Assembly: GCA_964236445.1 (NCBI GenBank) | Contig: CAXSDR010000040.1 | Location: forward strand, 1 to 28,886 | Origin: CAXSDR01 sp964236445 | Lineage (GTDB): Bacteria > Actinomycetota > Actinomycetes > Motilibacterales > Motilibacteraceae | Length of the DNA: 28,886 nt | Direction: 5' to 3' | Shown: positions 1-8,927 of the stretch, piece after piece | Position numbering within the stretch: position 1 is the first letter of the stretch | How the letters are laid out: each line of letters starts with the position of its first letter | Program-made: the position numbers and the translations under genes | Notes under the pieces: model-generated | What the model saw: only the letters and a program-made list of their open reading frames with translations | Told to the model about the DNA's origin: nothing | The model's database searches: none

Positions 1-3000
1 GGTGGCAGACGCGCATCATGATGCAGCCCGACACGACGAGCGGCGCGGTGGCGAAACCGTATTCTTCCGCGCCGAGCAGCGCAGCGATGACGACATCACG
101 ACCGGTCTTGAGCTGGCCGTCGGTCTGCACGACGATGCGGTCACGAAGGCCGTTGAGCAGCAGCGTCTGCTGCGTCTCGGCGAGCCCGAGCTCCCACGGC
201 CCACCGGCGTGCTTGAGGCTCGTCAGCGGTGACGCGCCGGTGCCGCCGTCATGCCCGGAGATCAGCACGACGTCGGCGTGAGCCTTGCTGACACCGGCGG
301 CGATGGTGCCGACACCGACCTCCGCAACGAGCTTCACATGAATGCGCGCACGGGAATTCGCGTTCTTGAGGTCGTGAATCAGCTGTGCGAGGTCTTCGAT
401 GGAGTAGATGTCGTGGTGCGGCGGCGGGGAGATGAGGCCGACGCCCGGGGTGCTGTGCCGCGTACGCGCGATCCAGGGATAGACCTTGTGGCCCGGGAGC
501 TGGCCACCTTCACCCGGCTTGGCGCCCTGCGCCATCTTGATCTGGATGTCGTCGGCGTTGACGAGATATTCGCTCGTCACGCCGAAGCGGCCGCTCGCGA
601 CCTGCTTGACCGCGCTGCGCCGCTCCGGGTCGTGGAGGCGCTCGGCGTCTTCCCCACCCTCGCCCGTGTTGGAGCGCCCGCCCAGCTTGTTCATGGCGAT
701 CGCGAGGGTCTCGTGCGCCTCCTGGCTGATCGAGCCGTAGGACATCGCACCCGTGTTGAAACGCTTGACGATCTCGGAGACCGGCTCGACCTCGTCGATG
801 GGCACCGCAGGACGCAGGCCGTCCTGCATGCTGAACAGCCCGCGCAGCGTCATCAGCCGCTCGGAGTGCTCGTCCACCCGCGAGGTGTATTGCTTGAAGA
901 CGTCGTAGCGGCGCTCACGCGTGGAGTGCTGCAGGCGGAACACCGTCTCGGGGTCGAACAGGTGCGGCTCACCCTCGCGGCGCCACTGGTATTCGCCACC
1001 GACCTCGAGCCGGCGGTGTGCGGGCAGGGCGCCGGAGGTCGGGTAGGCCGACCGGTGCCGCAGGGCGACCTCCTCGGCGATCACGTCGATGCCGACGCCG
1101 CCGAGCTTGGACGGCGTGCCCGTGAAGTAGCGGCCGACGAGCTCCTGCGACAGCCCGACGGCCTCGAAGACCTGCGCGCCGCGGTAGGAGGCGACGGTCG
1201 AGATGCCCATCTTGCTCATGACTTTGAGCACACCCTTGCCCAGCGCCTTGACCAGGTGGCGTACGGCTTCCTGGCTCTCGATGCCGTGCACGACGTCCTG
1301 GCTGACGAGGTCCTCGACGCTCTCCATGGCGAGGTAGGGGTTCACCGCTGCCGCGCCATAGCCGATGAGCAGCGCGACGTGGTGCACCTCGCGTACGTCG
1401 CCCGCCTCGACGACGAGACCGACCGCGAGTCGCGTCTTCTGCCGGATCAGGTGGTGGTGCACGGCCGAGGTGAGAAGCAGCGACGGGATGGGCGCCAGGG
1501 TGGCGTCGGAGTTGCGGTCGGACAGCACGAGGAAACGCGCACCGGCCGCGATGGCAGCCGAGGCCTCGCCGTAGATCTCGTCGAGCCGCGCGGCGAGCGC
1601 GTCGCCTCCGCCGTCGACGCGGTAGAGGCCCTTGATGACCGCCGCGCCGGACCGCGGGACGTCGCTCCCCTGCGCCGTGATGTGCACGATCTTCGCCAGC
1701 TCGTCGCTGTCGATCACGGGGAACGGCAGCACGACCTGACGGCAGTGCTCCGGCGTCGCCGCGAGCACGTTGAGCTCGGGCCCGACGGTGGAACCGAGGG
1801 ACGTGACGAGCTCCTCGCGGATCGCGTCGAGTGGCGGGTTGGTGACCTGGGCGAACAGCTGGGCGAAGTAGTCGAACAGCAGCCGTGGCCGGGTGGACAG
1901 GACGGCGATGGGGGTGTCGGTGCCCATCGAGCCGATGGGCTCGGCGCCCGCCCGGGCCATGGGGGCGAGCAGGACCCGCAGCGCCTCCTGGGTGTAGCCG
2001 AACGTCCGCTGCCGGCGCGTCACCGAGGTGCGGGTGTGGGCCACGTGCTCGCGCTCGGGCAGGTCGGCCAGCTCGATCCTGCCGACGCGAAGCCACTCGG
2101 CGTAGGGCTCCGCCGCTGCGAGCTCGCCCTTGACCTCTTCGTCCTCGACGATGCGACCGTGCGCGGTGTCGACCAGGAACATGCGACCCGGCTGGACGCG
2201 GCCCTTGCGCACGACCGTGGCGGGGTCGAGCTCGAGCACGCCGACCTCGCTCGCGAGCACGACCAGGCCGTCTTCGGTCACCCAGTAGCGTCCGGGCCGC
2301 AGACCGTTGCGGTCGAGGACGGCGCCGATGAGCGTGCCATCGGTGAACGTGATGCACGCCGGGCCGTCCCAGGGCTCCATCAGCGTCGCGTGGTATTCAT
2401 AGAAGGCGCGGCGCGCGGGATCCATGCCCACCGCGCGCTCCCACGCCTCCGGCACCATCATCAGCACCGCATGCGGCAACGAGCGCCCGCCGAGGTGGAG
2501 AAGCTCGAGCACCTCGTCGAACCTCGCGGAGTCCGAGGCACCGGGCGTGCAGATCGGCGTCAGGCGCTGCAGGTCGCCGGGGATCACGTCGCTGGCCAGC
2601 GCGCTCTCGCGGGCCTTCATCCAGTTCTCGTTGCCACGGACGGTGTTGATCTCGCCGTTGTGCGCGATCAGCCGGTAGGGGTGCGCGAGCGGCCACGACG
2701 GGAACGTGTTGGTGGAGAAGCGCGAGTGCACGAGCGCCAGCTCGGTGGCATAGAGCGGGGAGGCAAGGTCGGGGTAGAAGGACTCGAGCTGACCAGTGGT
2801 GAGCATGCCCTTGTAGACCAGTGTGCGGGCGGACAACGACGCGAAATAGACGTCGACCTCGCGCTCGGCCCGCTTGCGCAGGCAGAAGGTCAGGCGCTCG
2901 AGCTCGATGCCGACGCGACCGTCCGACGCCGCGACGAACAGCTGGCGGAACTGCGGCATCGACGCTCGCGCGGTGCGGCCGAGGGACTCGGGCGCGATCG

Positions 3001-3436
3001 GGACGGCCCGCCAGCCGAGGACAGTGAGCCCCTCCTCCACCGCGAGCGCCTCGATGCCCGCTGCGGCGACATCGGCAGCCTCGTCGTCGATCGGGAGGAA
3101 CGCCGTGCCCACGGCATAGGCCCCCTGCGGCGGCAACGTGAACGCGACGATGTCGCGGAAGAAGGCATCGGGGACCTGGGTCAGGATGCCTGCGCCGTCA
3201 CCGCTGTCGGCCTCGGCGCCGGAGGCCCCGCGGTGGTCGAGGTTGCGCAGCGCCGTCAGCGCGTTGTCGACGATGTCGTGGCCCGGCGTGCCGCGAAGCG
3301 TGGCCACCAGGGCGACGCCGCAGGCGTCGTGCTCGGTCAACCCGTCATAGAGCCCCTGAGCCTTCGGCGTGCCCCGCAGGGTGGTCCGAACGGGCGTCGT
3401 CGAGTTCTGCGGGCGCGTGGAATGCAGGCCGCTCAT
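1..3436 (-). CDS. gltB: Glutamate synthase large subunit (partial, C-terminus off the left edge)
   Basis: Large subunit of NADPH-dependent glutamate synthase, which turns 2-oxoglutarate plus glutamine into two glutamates. I read about 1145 codons without a stop to the window edge; the family is about 1500 residues, so roughly three quarters is here. The start is ATG with GAGGAG seven bases upstream. Cys39 in EHDACGVALV is the expected N-terminal nucleophile of the glutaminase domain, implying a 38-residue propeptide removed by processing, as is known for the family. Near the edge are HDIYSIEDLAQLI and SGHDGGTGASPL of the FMN-binding synthase domain, then GCIMMRVCH with Cys1138 and Cys1144, two of the three expected [3Fe-4S] ligands. 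The small subunit gltD would lie beyond the edge. lgt lies 153 bases upstream on the same strand, and a promoter-like box in between suggests separate transcription. Confidence 0.97.
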   Translation of the reverse strand, partial: MSGLHSTRPQNSTTPVRTTLRGTPKAQGLYDGLTEHDACGVALVATLRGTPGHDIVDNALTALRNLDHRGASGAEADSGDGAGILTQVPDAFFRDIVAFTLPPQGAYAVGTAFLPIDDEAADVAAAGIEALAVEEGLTVLGWRAVPIAPESLGRTARASMPQFRQLFVAASDGRVGIELERLTFCLRKRAEREVDVYFASLSARTLVYKGMLTTGQLESFYPDLASPLYATELALVHSRFSTNTFPSWPLAHPYRLIAHNGEINTVRGNENWMKARESALASDVIPGDLQRLTPICTPGASDSARFDEVLELLHLGGRSLPHAVLMMVPEAWERAVGMDPARRAFYEYHATLMEPWDGPACITFTDGTLIGAVLDRNGLRPGRYWVTEDGLVVLASEVGVLELDPATVVRKGRVQPGRMFLVDTAHGRIVEDEEVKGELAAAEPYAEWLRVGRIELADLPEREHVAHTRTSVTRRQRTFGYTQEALRVLLAPMARAGAEPIGSMGTDTPIAVLSTRPRLLFDYFAQLFAQVTNPPLDAIREELVTSLGSTVGPELNVLAATPEHCRQVVLPFPVIDSDELAKIVHITAQGSDVPRSGAAVIKGLYRVDGGGDALAARLDEIYGEASAAIAAGARFLVLSDRNSDATLAPIPSLLLTSAVHHHLIRQKTRLAVGLVVEAGDVREVHHVALLIGYGAAAVNPYLAMESVEDLVSQDVVHGIESQEAVRHLVKALGKGVLKVMSKMGISTVASYRGAQVFEAVGLSQELVGRYFTGTPSKLGGVGIDVIAEEVALRHRSAYPTSGALPAHRRLEVGGEYQWRREGEPHLFDPETVFRLQHSTRERRYDVFKQYTSRVDEHSERLMTLRGLFSMQDGLRPAVPIDEVEPVSEIVKRFNTGAMSYGSISQEAHETLAIAMNKLGGRSNTGEGGEDAERLHDPERRSAVKQVASGRFGVTSEYLVNADDIQIKMAQGAKPGEGGQLPGHKVYPWIARTRHSTPGVGLISPPPHHDIYSIEDLAQLIHDLKNANSRARIHVKLVAEVGVGTIAAGVSKAHADVVLISGHDGGTGASPLTSLKHAGGPWELGLAETQQTLLLNGLRDRIVVQTDGQLKTGRDVVIAALLGAEEYGFATAPLVVSGCIMMRVCH

Positions 3437-3492
3437 GCGTCGTCTCCTCGTGCTTGCGGTGGTTCGGGACGACGTTGGCCCTCTGCTTGCGC

Positions 3493-3498
3493 AGGTTA
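3493..3498 (-). promoter_or_regulatory. Candidate -10 box for gltB
   Basis: On the minus strand TAACCT fits the actinobacterial TANNNT -10 pattern and lies 56 bases before the gltB ATG, in the lgt-gltB gap. No convincing -35 hexamer is found at 16-18 bases. The box would give a leader of about 50 bases containing the GAGGAG ribosome binding site. Confidence 0.35.
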
Positions 3499-3543
3499 CA
3501 GCAATGTGTCGTGGCAACGCTGCCGAGAAAAATGCGCCTCGGT

Positions 3544-3577
3544 CGACCGCCGGCTCGGCCACGTGCTCGAGCGGTCG
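3544..3577 (-). terminator. Weak candidate terminator after lgt
   Basis: Just past the lgt stop, the arms CGACCG and CGGTCG close a hairpin with an inner CTCG/CGAG pairing and a bulge. A run of five T follows on the minus strand at 3532-3528, eleven bases after the stem, so the geometry is not classical. It may separate lgt from gltB transcription. Confidence 0.25.
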
Positions 3578-3589
3578 GGCAACCCCAAC

Positions 3590-4504
3590 CTAGTGGGATT
3601 CGGGCTGGGAAGTCGCGTCGACATCCGTGACCACCGTTTCGGCCGTTCCGGAGGAAGCTGCGGTGGCGGTGTCAGCCCGGCGCACCTGGCTCTCGCGTCC
3701 GGGGCGGAGTCGCGCGGAGATGACGATGTAGGCGATGGCGCCGACGAAGCCGACGGCCGAGGTGAACTGGTTGAGCCGAAGCCCCAGCAGATGCTCGGCG
3801 TCGTCGACCCGCAGCGCCTCGATCCACGACCGGCCGAGGCAGTAGGCCGCGACGTAGAGCGCGAAGGCGCGGCCATGGCCCATCTTGTAGCGCCGGTCGG
3901 CCCAGATCACCAGGACCGCGACGCCGATGTCCCACAGCGACTCGTAGAGGAACGCCGGGTGGTAGGCCGCTGCGTCCAGCGAGTCGCCCGGCCGGTGCGC
4001 ACGGTCGATCTGCACAGCCCAGGGCAGGGTGGTAGGCCTGCCGAAGAGCTCCTGGTTGAACCAGTTGCCCCACCGGCCGATGGCCTGCGCCAGCACGATG
4101 CCCGGGGCGATCGCGTCACCGAAGGGCGCCAGCTTGATGCCGCGCCGACGACAGCCGATCCAGGCGCCGATGGCACCGAGCAGTACCGCGCCCCAGATCC
4201 CCAGGCCGCCCTCCCAGATGCGCAGCGCACGCATCGGGTCGCCATGGGCCCCGAAGTAGGGGGCCGGACTGGTGATGACGTGGTAGAGGCGCCCGCCGAC
4301 GATGCCGAACGGGACCGCCCAGACCGCGACGTCGCCGACCTCACCGGCACGGCCACCGCGGTCGATCCACCGGCGCTCACCGATTCGCGCCGCGACGAAG
4401 ACGCCGATGATGATGCAGAACGCATAGGCACGTAGCGGCAGGGGGCCAAGGTGCAGGACACCCGTGGAAGGGCTGGGGAAGGAGGCACGGAGCACGGAGG
4501 GCAC
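3590..4504 (-). CDS. lgt: Prolipoprotein diacylglyceryl transferase Lgt
   Basis: Integral membrane enzyme that moves diacylglycerol from phosphatidylglycerol to the lipobox cysteine of prelipoproteins, the first step of lipoprotein maturation. The product is 304 residues, near family length plus a polar C-terminal tail of about 35 residues. The Lgt signature is present at residues 143-155 (GRWGNWFNQELFG, with Arg144, Asn147 and Glu152). GGRLYH at 70-75 and YHPAFLYES at 181-189 also fit. WEGGLGIWGA at 97-106 carries Trp where E. coli has His103, a change I recall as usual in actinobacteria. The GTG start has no clear Shine-Dalgarno; another GTG lies three codons in. It follows the DsbA-like gene by 33 bases on the same strand, so the two are probably co-transcribed. 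Confidence 0.95.
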   Translation of the reverse strand: MPSVLRASFPSPSTGVLHLGPLPLRAYAFCIIIGVFVAARIGERRWIDRGGRAGEVGDVAVWAVPFGIVGGRLYHVITSPAPYFGAHGDPMRALRIWEGGLGIWGAVLLGAIGAWIGCRRRGIKLAPFGDAIAPGIVLAQAIGRWGNWFNQELFGRPTTLPWAVQIDRAHRPGDSLDAAAYHPAFLYESLWDIGVAVLVIWADRRYKMGHGRAFALYVAAYCLGRSWIEALRVDDAEHLLGLRLNQFTSAVGFVGAIAYIVISARLRPGRESQVRRADTATAASSGTAETVVTDVDATSQPESH

Positions 4505-4537
4505 GCTATCGGCCCGCCCGAGTCGGCTGGGGCGCGT

Positions 4538-5365
4538 TCAGCCGACGCTCGGCGTGCTCGAGGCGGTGTCGCCGCTGGGGACCGGACCGGCAGCAGCTGC
4601 GGCTGCCACGGCGGCACGCAGCCCCTCGGGGGTATAGACCGGGTTGAGCGCCCCCTGAACGGCATAGTCGTAGCGCTTGCCGTTGATGAACATGGTCGGG
4701 GTTCCGGTCACCCCGTGCTTGGCCATCTCGGCGGCGACCTGCCGGACCCAGCCGGCGTACGTCCGCTTGTCGACGCAGGCGTCGAACGTGGTCAGGGCCG
4801 CGCCAGAGATCGCTGAGTTCTTGCCGAACTCCTTGAGCGTGGCGTCGGTGAAGCCCACGCCTTCCTCCGGCTGGTTGCCGAACACGACACCATGGAAGTC
4901 CGCGCCCGCGCCGGCATCGATCGCGCACCCGAAGGCGTTGGCCGCGCGCGACGAGCTGCTGTTGTCGAGGTTGTGGTCGAGGAACGACAGGGGGTGGTAG
5001 ACGACGCGGGCCTTGCCCTGGTCAGCGAGATCGGTCAGCGTGGTGCCGGTCTGGCCCTCGAACTTCTTGCAGTTCGGGCACTGGAAGTCCTCCCAGAGGT
5101 CGACCACCGGCGCCGTTGCAGGGCCGTCGACCCACCCACCGCCCACCGTGGTGACGCCCTTGGGACGGGGCGCGTTGGCATCGACCGCGTTGCTGGTGCG
5201 CCGTCCCTGCACGACGATGCCGACCAGCACCACCAGCACGATGACGACCGCTGGGGCGGCGACCCGCAACGTGCGAGCCCGCTTGTCACGCCTCGCCTGG
5301 GCGGCTGCGGCCTCGGCGGCCGCCCGATCGCGAGCGCTCCGCCTGACGTCCTTGCGCGCGGTCAT
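4538..5365 (-). CDS. Membrane-anchored DsbA-like thioredoxin-fold protein
   Basis: Predicted extracytoplasmic thiol-disulfide oxidoreductase of the DsbA/thioredoxin_4 type, 275 residues. The N-terminus is a basic, alanine-rich cytoplasmic stretch (1-34), followed by one hydrophobic anchor (about 35-52) and the thioredoxin-fold domain. The redox motif is C96-P-N-C99 in WEDFQCPNCKKF. TGTPTMFING near the C-terminus supplies the cis-proline loop. Two further cysteines (in AFGCAID and FDACVDK) could form a structural disulfide. The ATG is preceded by GAGGAG at seven bases and overlaps the stop of the MauE-like gene by four bases (ATGA), so the two are translationally coupled. Substrates cannot be told from sequence. 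It could act as an oxidase or a reductase; the membrane-anchored DsbA-like class favours oxidative folding. Confidence 0.88.
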   Translation of the reverse strand: MTARKDVRRSARDRAAAEAAAAQARRDKRARTLRVAAPAVVIVLVVLVGIVVQGRRTSNAVDANAPRPKGVTTVGGGWVDGPATAPVVDLWEDFQCPNCKKFEGQTGTTLTDLADQGKARVVYHPLSFLDHNLDNSSSSRAANAFGCAIDAGAGADFHGVVFGNQPEEGVGFTDATLKEFGKNSAISGAALTTFDACVDKRTYAGWVRQVAAEMAKHGVTGTPTMFINGKRYDYAVQGALNPVYTPEGLRAAVAAAAAAGPVPSGDTASSTPSVG

Positions 5366-5850
5366 CGCTGGGCTCCTCGTGCTCTTCTGTCGTCAACAGC
5401 GAACTTCGTCTGCGGCCACGCGACGAGCAGGGCAGCACAGGCCAGCAGGCCCAGGTCGCGCAGGATCTCCTGCACATAGCGGGTGGAGCCGTCGGCCACG
5501 GCACCGCCGTTGCCGAAGCAGCCGCAGTCGATCGAGAGTCCCCGTGCCCACACCGAGGCGATCGCGGCCACGAAGACGACCATCAGCACACCCGCCACCG
5601 CGGCGGAGAGCCGCACCCCCATGCCGGCGATGAGCAGCAGGCCCACGGCGATCTCCAGGAAGGGCAGGCCGTGCCCGACCACCTCAGCCACCGACAGCGG
5701 CAGCAGGCGGTAGGCCTGGACCGCCTGCACGCTCTGCGCGGGCGAGGAGATCTTCAGGGCGCCCGCGACGAGGACGACTGCGCCGAGGAGGAGGCGGGCG
5801 ACTGTGGCGACGAGGGCGATCCGGCCGAGCCAGACGTCGGGCAAGGTCAC
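5362..5850 (-). CDS. MauE/DoxX-like membrane protein
   Basis: A 162-residue protein with about four membrane segments (near 11-31, 57-77, 82-102 and 128-146) and the motif SIDCGCFG with Cys109 and Cys111, characteristic of the MauE family. MauE proteins are linked to disulfide or redox maturation of exported proteins, originally of methylamine dehydrogenase. No methylamine genes are seen here, so the specific name should not be carried over. It overlaps the DsbA-like gene by four bases, which supports a MauE-like protein passing electrons to or from that CPNC protein across the membrane (inference). The start is GTG, 52 bases after trpA, without a clear Shine-Dalgarno. Confidence 0.85.
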   Translation of the reverse strand: MTLPDVWLGRIALVATVARLLLGAVVLVAGALKISSPAQSVQAVQAYRLLPLSVAEVVGHGLPFLEIAVGLLLIAGMGVRLSAAVAGVLMVVFVAAIASVWARGLSIDCGCFGNGGAVADGSTRYVQEILRDLGLLACAALLVAWPQTKFAVDDRRARGAQR

Positions 5851-5902
5851 GATGTGCAGACGCGCGGAGGCGCCCAGTCGTTCCCGCCCGCGCAGACCGA
5901 GC

Positions 5903-6736
5903 TCACACCGCAGGACGACCCGTGCGTACGCCGGCGGCGAGCTCCTGGGCCAGGAGGCGTACGGCCGCGCAGCCCTCGGCGGGTGTGGCCGCGTCGAGCA
6001 GCTGCGCGACGAAGGCGGAACCGACGATCACCCCGTCGGCGAACGCGGCGACCTCAGCCGCCTGCGCGCCCGTGGACACGCCGAGCCCGACGCAGACAGG
6101 CAGGTCTGCGACCGGGCGGGTGCGCGCGACCAGCTGCGCCGCGGCACTGCCGACGCTGGTGCGCGTGCCGGTGATGCCCATGGTCGACGCGGCATAGACG
6201 AAGCCGCTCGACGCCGCGCACGTGCTGGCGAGGCGCGCATCCGTCGATGAGGGCGCCACGAGGAAGACGGTGTCGAGGCCGTGGGCGTGAGCCGCCACCA
6301 GCCAGGCATCGGCCTCGTCAGGGATCATGTCGGGCAGGATCACGCCACTGCCGCCTGCGGCCGCCAGGTCGGCGGCGAACCGGTCGACGCCGTAGCGCTC
6401 GACGGGGTTCCAGTAGGTCATGACGAGACTGGGCACGCCCTGCTCCGCGAGCGCGGCGACGGTGCGCAGCACGTCGACGGGGGTCGTGCCCGCGGCAAGG
6501 GCTCGCTCAGCGGCTCGCTGGATCGTCGGGCCGTCCATCAGCGGGTCGGAGTAGGGCAGTCCGACCTCGATGATGTCGACGCCACCGGCGACCATGGCGA
6601 GCAGCGCAGCGATGGCACCGTCGACGCTCGGGAAGCCCGCCGGCAGATAACCGATGAGGGCCGCGCGGCCCTCGGCTCGGGCAGCCGCGAGGGCCCGCCC
6701 CACCGGTGTCTGCGTCGTCACCTCAGCCCCGCCCAC
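5903..6736 (-). CDS. trpA: Tryptophan synthase alpha subunit
   Basis: Cleaves indole-3-glycerol phosphate to indole and glyceraldehyde 3-phosphate; indole is channelled to TrpB. TIM barrel, 277 residues from the first GTG. The catalytic pair is Glu57 (in DIIEVGLPYSDP) and Asp68 (in LMDGPTIQ), with the 11-residue spacing of Glu49 and Asp60 in Salmonella TrpA. The substrate phosphate loops are near the C-terminus (VGLGVST, GVIVGSAF). The start is uncertain: GTG at 6736 lies six bases after the trpB stop, and a second GTG at 6721 (residue 6) is equally plausible. It is the last gene of trpCBA, with trpC-trpB overlapped and trpA close behind. Confidence 0.97.
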   Translation of the reverse strand: MGGAEVTTQTPVGRALAAARAEGRAALIGYLPAGFPSVDGAIAALLAMVAGGVDIIEVGLPYSDPLMDGPTIQRAAERALAAGTTPVDVLRTVAALAEQGVPSLVMTYWNPVERYGVDRFAADLAAAGGSGVILPDMIPDEADAWLVAAHAHGLDTVFLVAPSSTDARLASTCAASSGFVYAASTMGITGTRTSVGSAAAQLVARTRPVADLPVCVGLGVSTGAQAAEVAAFADGVIVGSAFVAQLLDAATPAEGCAAVRLLAQELAAGVRTGRPAV

Positions 6737-6742
6737 CAGCCC

Positions 6743-8026
6743 TCACCAACCTTCTCCGGCCGAATCGTCGACCGGAGCCTCCACGGCGAGCTCGGCCGCC
6801 TCGACGATCTCGGAGTCGCTCACCACGTCGAACCAGCGCGCCGCCGTGTCGACGTCCTTGTCGCCGCGCCCAGACAGGCAGACGAGGATGGTCGCGGACT
6901 CCCCCAGCCGTCGGCCGAGGCGCATGGCGCCGGCGAGGGCATGCGCGCTCTCGATCGCCGGGATGATGCCCTCGGTGCGGCAGAGCAGCCCGAACGCCTC
7001 CATCGCCTCGGCATCGGTGACCGGCTCGTAGTGGGCGCGCCCGATGTCGTGCAGCCAGGAGTGCTCGGGCCCCACCCCGGGATAGTCGAGGCCGGCGCTG
7101 ATCGAATGGCTCTCGATGGTCTGGCCGTATTGGTCCTGCAGCAGGTAGGACCGCGCACCGTGCAGGACGCCCGGCGCCCCGCCGGTGATGGTCGCGGCAT
7201 GACGACCCGTCTCGACCCCGTCACCGCCCGCCTCGAAGCCCCACAGCGCGACGTCAGCGTCACCGAGGAATGCCGTGAAGATGCCGATGGCGTTGCTGCC
7301 GCCGCCGACGCACGCCGCAACCGCGTCGGGCAGGGCGCCTGTGCGGTCGAGCAGCTGCGCGCGGGCCTCGTCGCCGATGACCCGGTGGAAGTCGCGGACC
7401 ATGACAGGGAACGGGTGCGGACCGGCGACCGTGCCGAGGAGGTAGTGGGTCGTGTCGACCGAGGTGACCCAGTCGCGCATGGCCTCGTTGATCGCGTCCT
7501 TGAGCGTGCGGCTGCCGACGCTGACGGGAATCACTTCGGCACCGAGCAGCCGCATCCGGGCGACGTTGAGCGCCTGGCGCTTGGTGTCGTCCTCGCCCAT
7601 GTAGACGACGCAGTCGAGACCGAACAGGGCAGCCGCCGTCGCTGTGGCGACACCGTGCTGGCCCGCACCGGTCTCGGCGATGACCCGGGTCTTGCCCATG
7701 CGCCGGGTGAGCAGCGCCTGACCGAGCACATTATTGATCTTGTGTGACCCGGTGTGGTTGAGATCCTCGCGCTTGAGCAGGATCCGTGCGCCTCCCGCAT
7801 GCTGAGCGAAGCGCGAGGCGTCCGTGATCGGGCTCGGCCGCCCTGTGTAGTCGCGCAGCAGCCCGTCGAGCTCGGCCCGGAACGTGTGGTCGGCCTGGGC
7901 TGCGGCGTATTCGGCGGCGAGCTGGTCGAGCGCGGCGACCAGGGCCTCCGGCACGAACCGGCCGCCGTAGGTCCCGAAGTGACCCGTGGCGTCGGGCTGC
8001 GAGGTGAGGGCGTCGACGGCGCTCAT
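6743..8026 (-). CDS. trpB: Tryptophan synthase beta subunit
   Basis: PLP enzyme that condenses indole with serine to give tryptophan. It has 427 residues, with a C-terminal extension slightly longer than in E. coli. The N-terminal GHFGTYGGRFVPE is typical. The PLP lysine is Lys96 in HTGSHKINN, the catalytic glutamate is Glu118 in AETGAGQHG, and GGGSNA binds the cofactor phosphate. The ATG overlaps the trpC stop (ATGA) and there is no independent Shine-Dalgarno, so translation should be coupled to trpC. It looks like the standard TrpB1 partner of TrpA rather than a stand-alone TrpB2. Confidence 0.98.
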   Translation of the reverse strand: MSAVDALTSQPDATGHFGTYGGRFVPEALVAALDQLAAEYAAAQADHTFRAELDGLLRDYTGRPSPITDASRFAQHAGGARILLKREDLNHTGSHKINNVLGQALLTRRMGKTRVIAETGAGQHGVATATAAALFGLDCVVYMGEDDTKRQALNVARMRLLGAEVIPVSVGSRTLKDAINEAMRDWVTSVDTTHYLLGTVAGPHPFPVMVRDFHRVIGDEARAQLLDRTGALPDAVAACVGGGSNAIGIFTAFLGDADVALWGFEAGGDGVETGRHAATITGGAPGVLHGARSYLLQDQYGQTIESHSISAGLDYPGVGPEHSWLHDIGRAHYEPVTDAEAMEAFGLLCRTEGIIPAIESAHALAGAMRLGRRLGESATILVCLSGRGDKDVDTAARWFDVVSDSEIVEAAELAVEAPVDDSAGEGW

Positions 8027-8829
8027 GGGCGGTGCTTCAGGGCCGGGTGCACACCCGCAGCCACGAGGTCGGCGACCGCGGTGCGGGGGTCCTTGCCCGT
8101 CACGAGGGTCTCTCCGACGAGGACGGCGTCGGCTCCTGCCCGCGCGTAGTCGATGACGTCATGCGGGCCACGAACTCCTGACTCGGCGATCTTCACCAGC
8201 TCGTCGGGGATGAGCGGAGCCACCCGGGCGAACGTGTCGCGGTCGACCTGCAGGGTGCGCAGGTCTCGGGCGTTGACACCGATCACCTTGGCCCCCGCGT
8301 CGACGGCACGCGCCACCTCGTCGGCGCTGTGCACCTCGACGAGCGGAGTGAGCCCGATCGACTCGGCGCGCTCGATCAACGAGACGAGCGCGTTCTGCTC
8401 GAGCGCGACGACCATCAGCAGGATCAGGTCGGCGCCGTGCGCACGAGCCTCCCAGAGCTGGTAGCTGCTCACGATGAAGTCCTTGCGCAGGATGGGCACG
8501 TCGACCGCCTGGCGCACCGCGTCGAGGTCTGCCAGCGAGCCGCCGAACTGGTGGCGCTCGGTCAGCACGCTGATCACGCTCGCACCGCCCGCTTCGTAGT
8601 CGCGTGCCAGCGCTGCAGGGTCGGCGATGTCGGCGAGCTCGCCCTTGCTCGGGCTGCGCCGCTTGACCTCGGCGATGACCTGCACCCCGTCACCGCGCAA
8701 CGTCGCGAGGATCGGCCTGACGTCCTGGACCCGTGAGCAGCGCTCCTTGAGGTCCTCGAGGGAGGTCCTGCTCTGGCGCTCAGCCAGGTCGGACCGCACA
8801 CCGGCAAGGATCAAGTCGAGAGTGCTCAT
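8023..8829 (-). CDS. trpC: Indole-3-glycerol phosphate synthase
   Basis: Closes the indole ring of CdRP (carboxyphenylamino-deoxyribulose phosphate), just before tryptophan synthase. Single-function TIM barrel of 268 residues with AEVKRRSPSKG (catalytic Lys region), LTERHQFGG, ILRKDFIV (catalytic Lys), LVEVHS, GVNARDL and AESGV in the expected order. There is no fused TrpF domain. I chose the ATG at 8829 because AGAGGA lies about eight bases upstream and the protein then begins at the usual position; the frame is open further upstream but reads through DUF2752-coding DNA. Its stop overlaps the trpB start by four bases. A 98-base gap with a -10-like box precedes it. Confidence 0.97.
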   Translation of the reverse strand: MSTLDLILAGVRSDLAERQSRTSLEDLKERCSRVQDVRPILATLRGDGVQVIAEVKRRSPSKGELADIADPAALARDYEAGGASVISVLTERHQFGGSLADLDAVRQAVDVPILRKDFIVSSYQLWEARAHGADLILLMVVALEQNALVSLIERAESIGLTPLVEVHSADEVARAVDAGAKVIGVNARDLRTLQVDRDTFARVAPLIPDELVKIAESGVRGPHDVIDYARAGADAVLVGETLVTGKDPRTAVADLVAAGVHPALKHRP

Positions 8830-8901
8830 GTCGCCATTCCTCTCGCCCTTGTCGCGTGCGGCCAAGTCCGAACTGCAGTGTGGTGCGCCGAGCTGCGCCC
8901 C

Positions 8902-8907
8902 AGGGTA
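8902..8907 (-). promoter_or_regulatory. Candidate internal promoter (-10) for trpCBA
   Basis: TACCCT on the minus strand fits TANNNT and lies in the 98-base gap between the DUF2752 gene and trpC, giving a leader of about 65 bases. No good -35 is visible, so this is only a candidate. Confidence 0.3.
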
Positions 8908-8927
8908 GACCCACCGCGACGGGCGTC

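Noticed and set aside
251..4435. Plus-strand open frame of about 1394 codons opposite gltB and lgt
   Set aside because: It lies antisense to clearly recognisable gltB and lgt, is Arg/Asp/Gly-rich low-quality sequence with no motif, and is what GC-biased third positions produce in an antisense frame.
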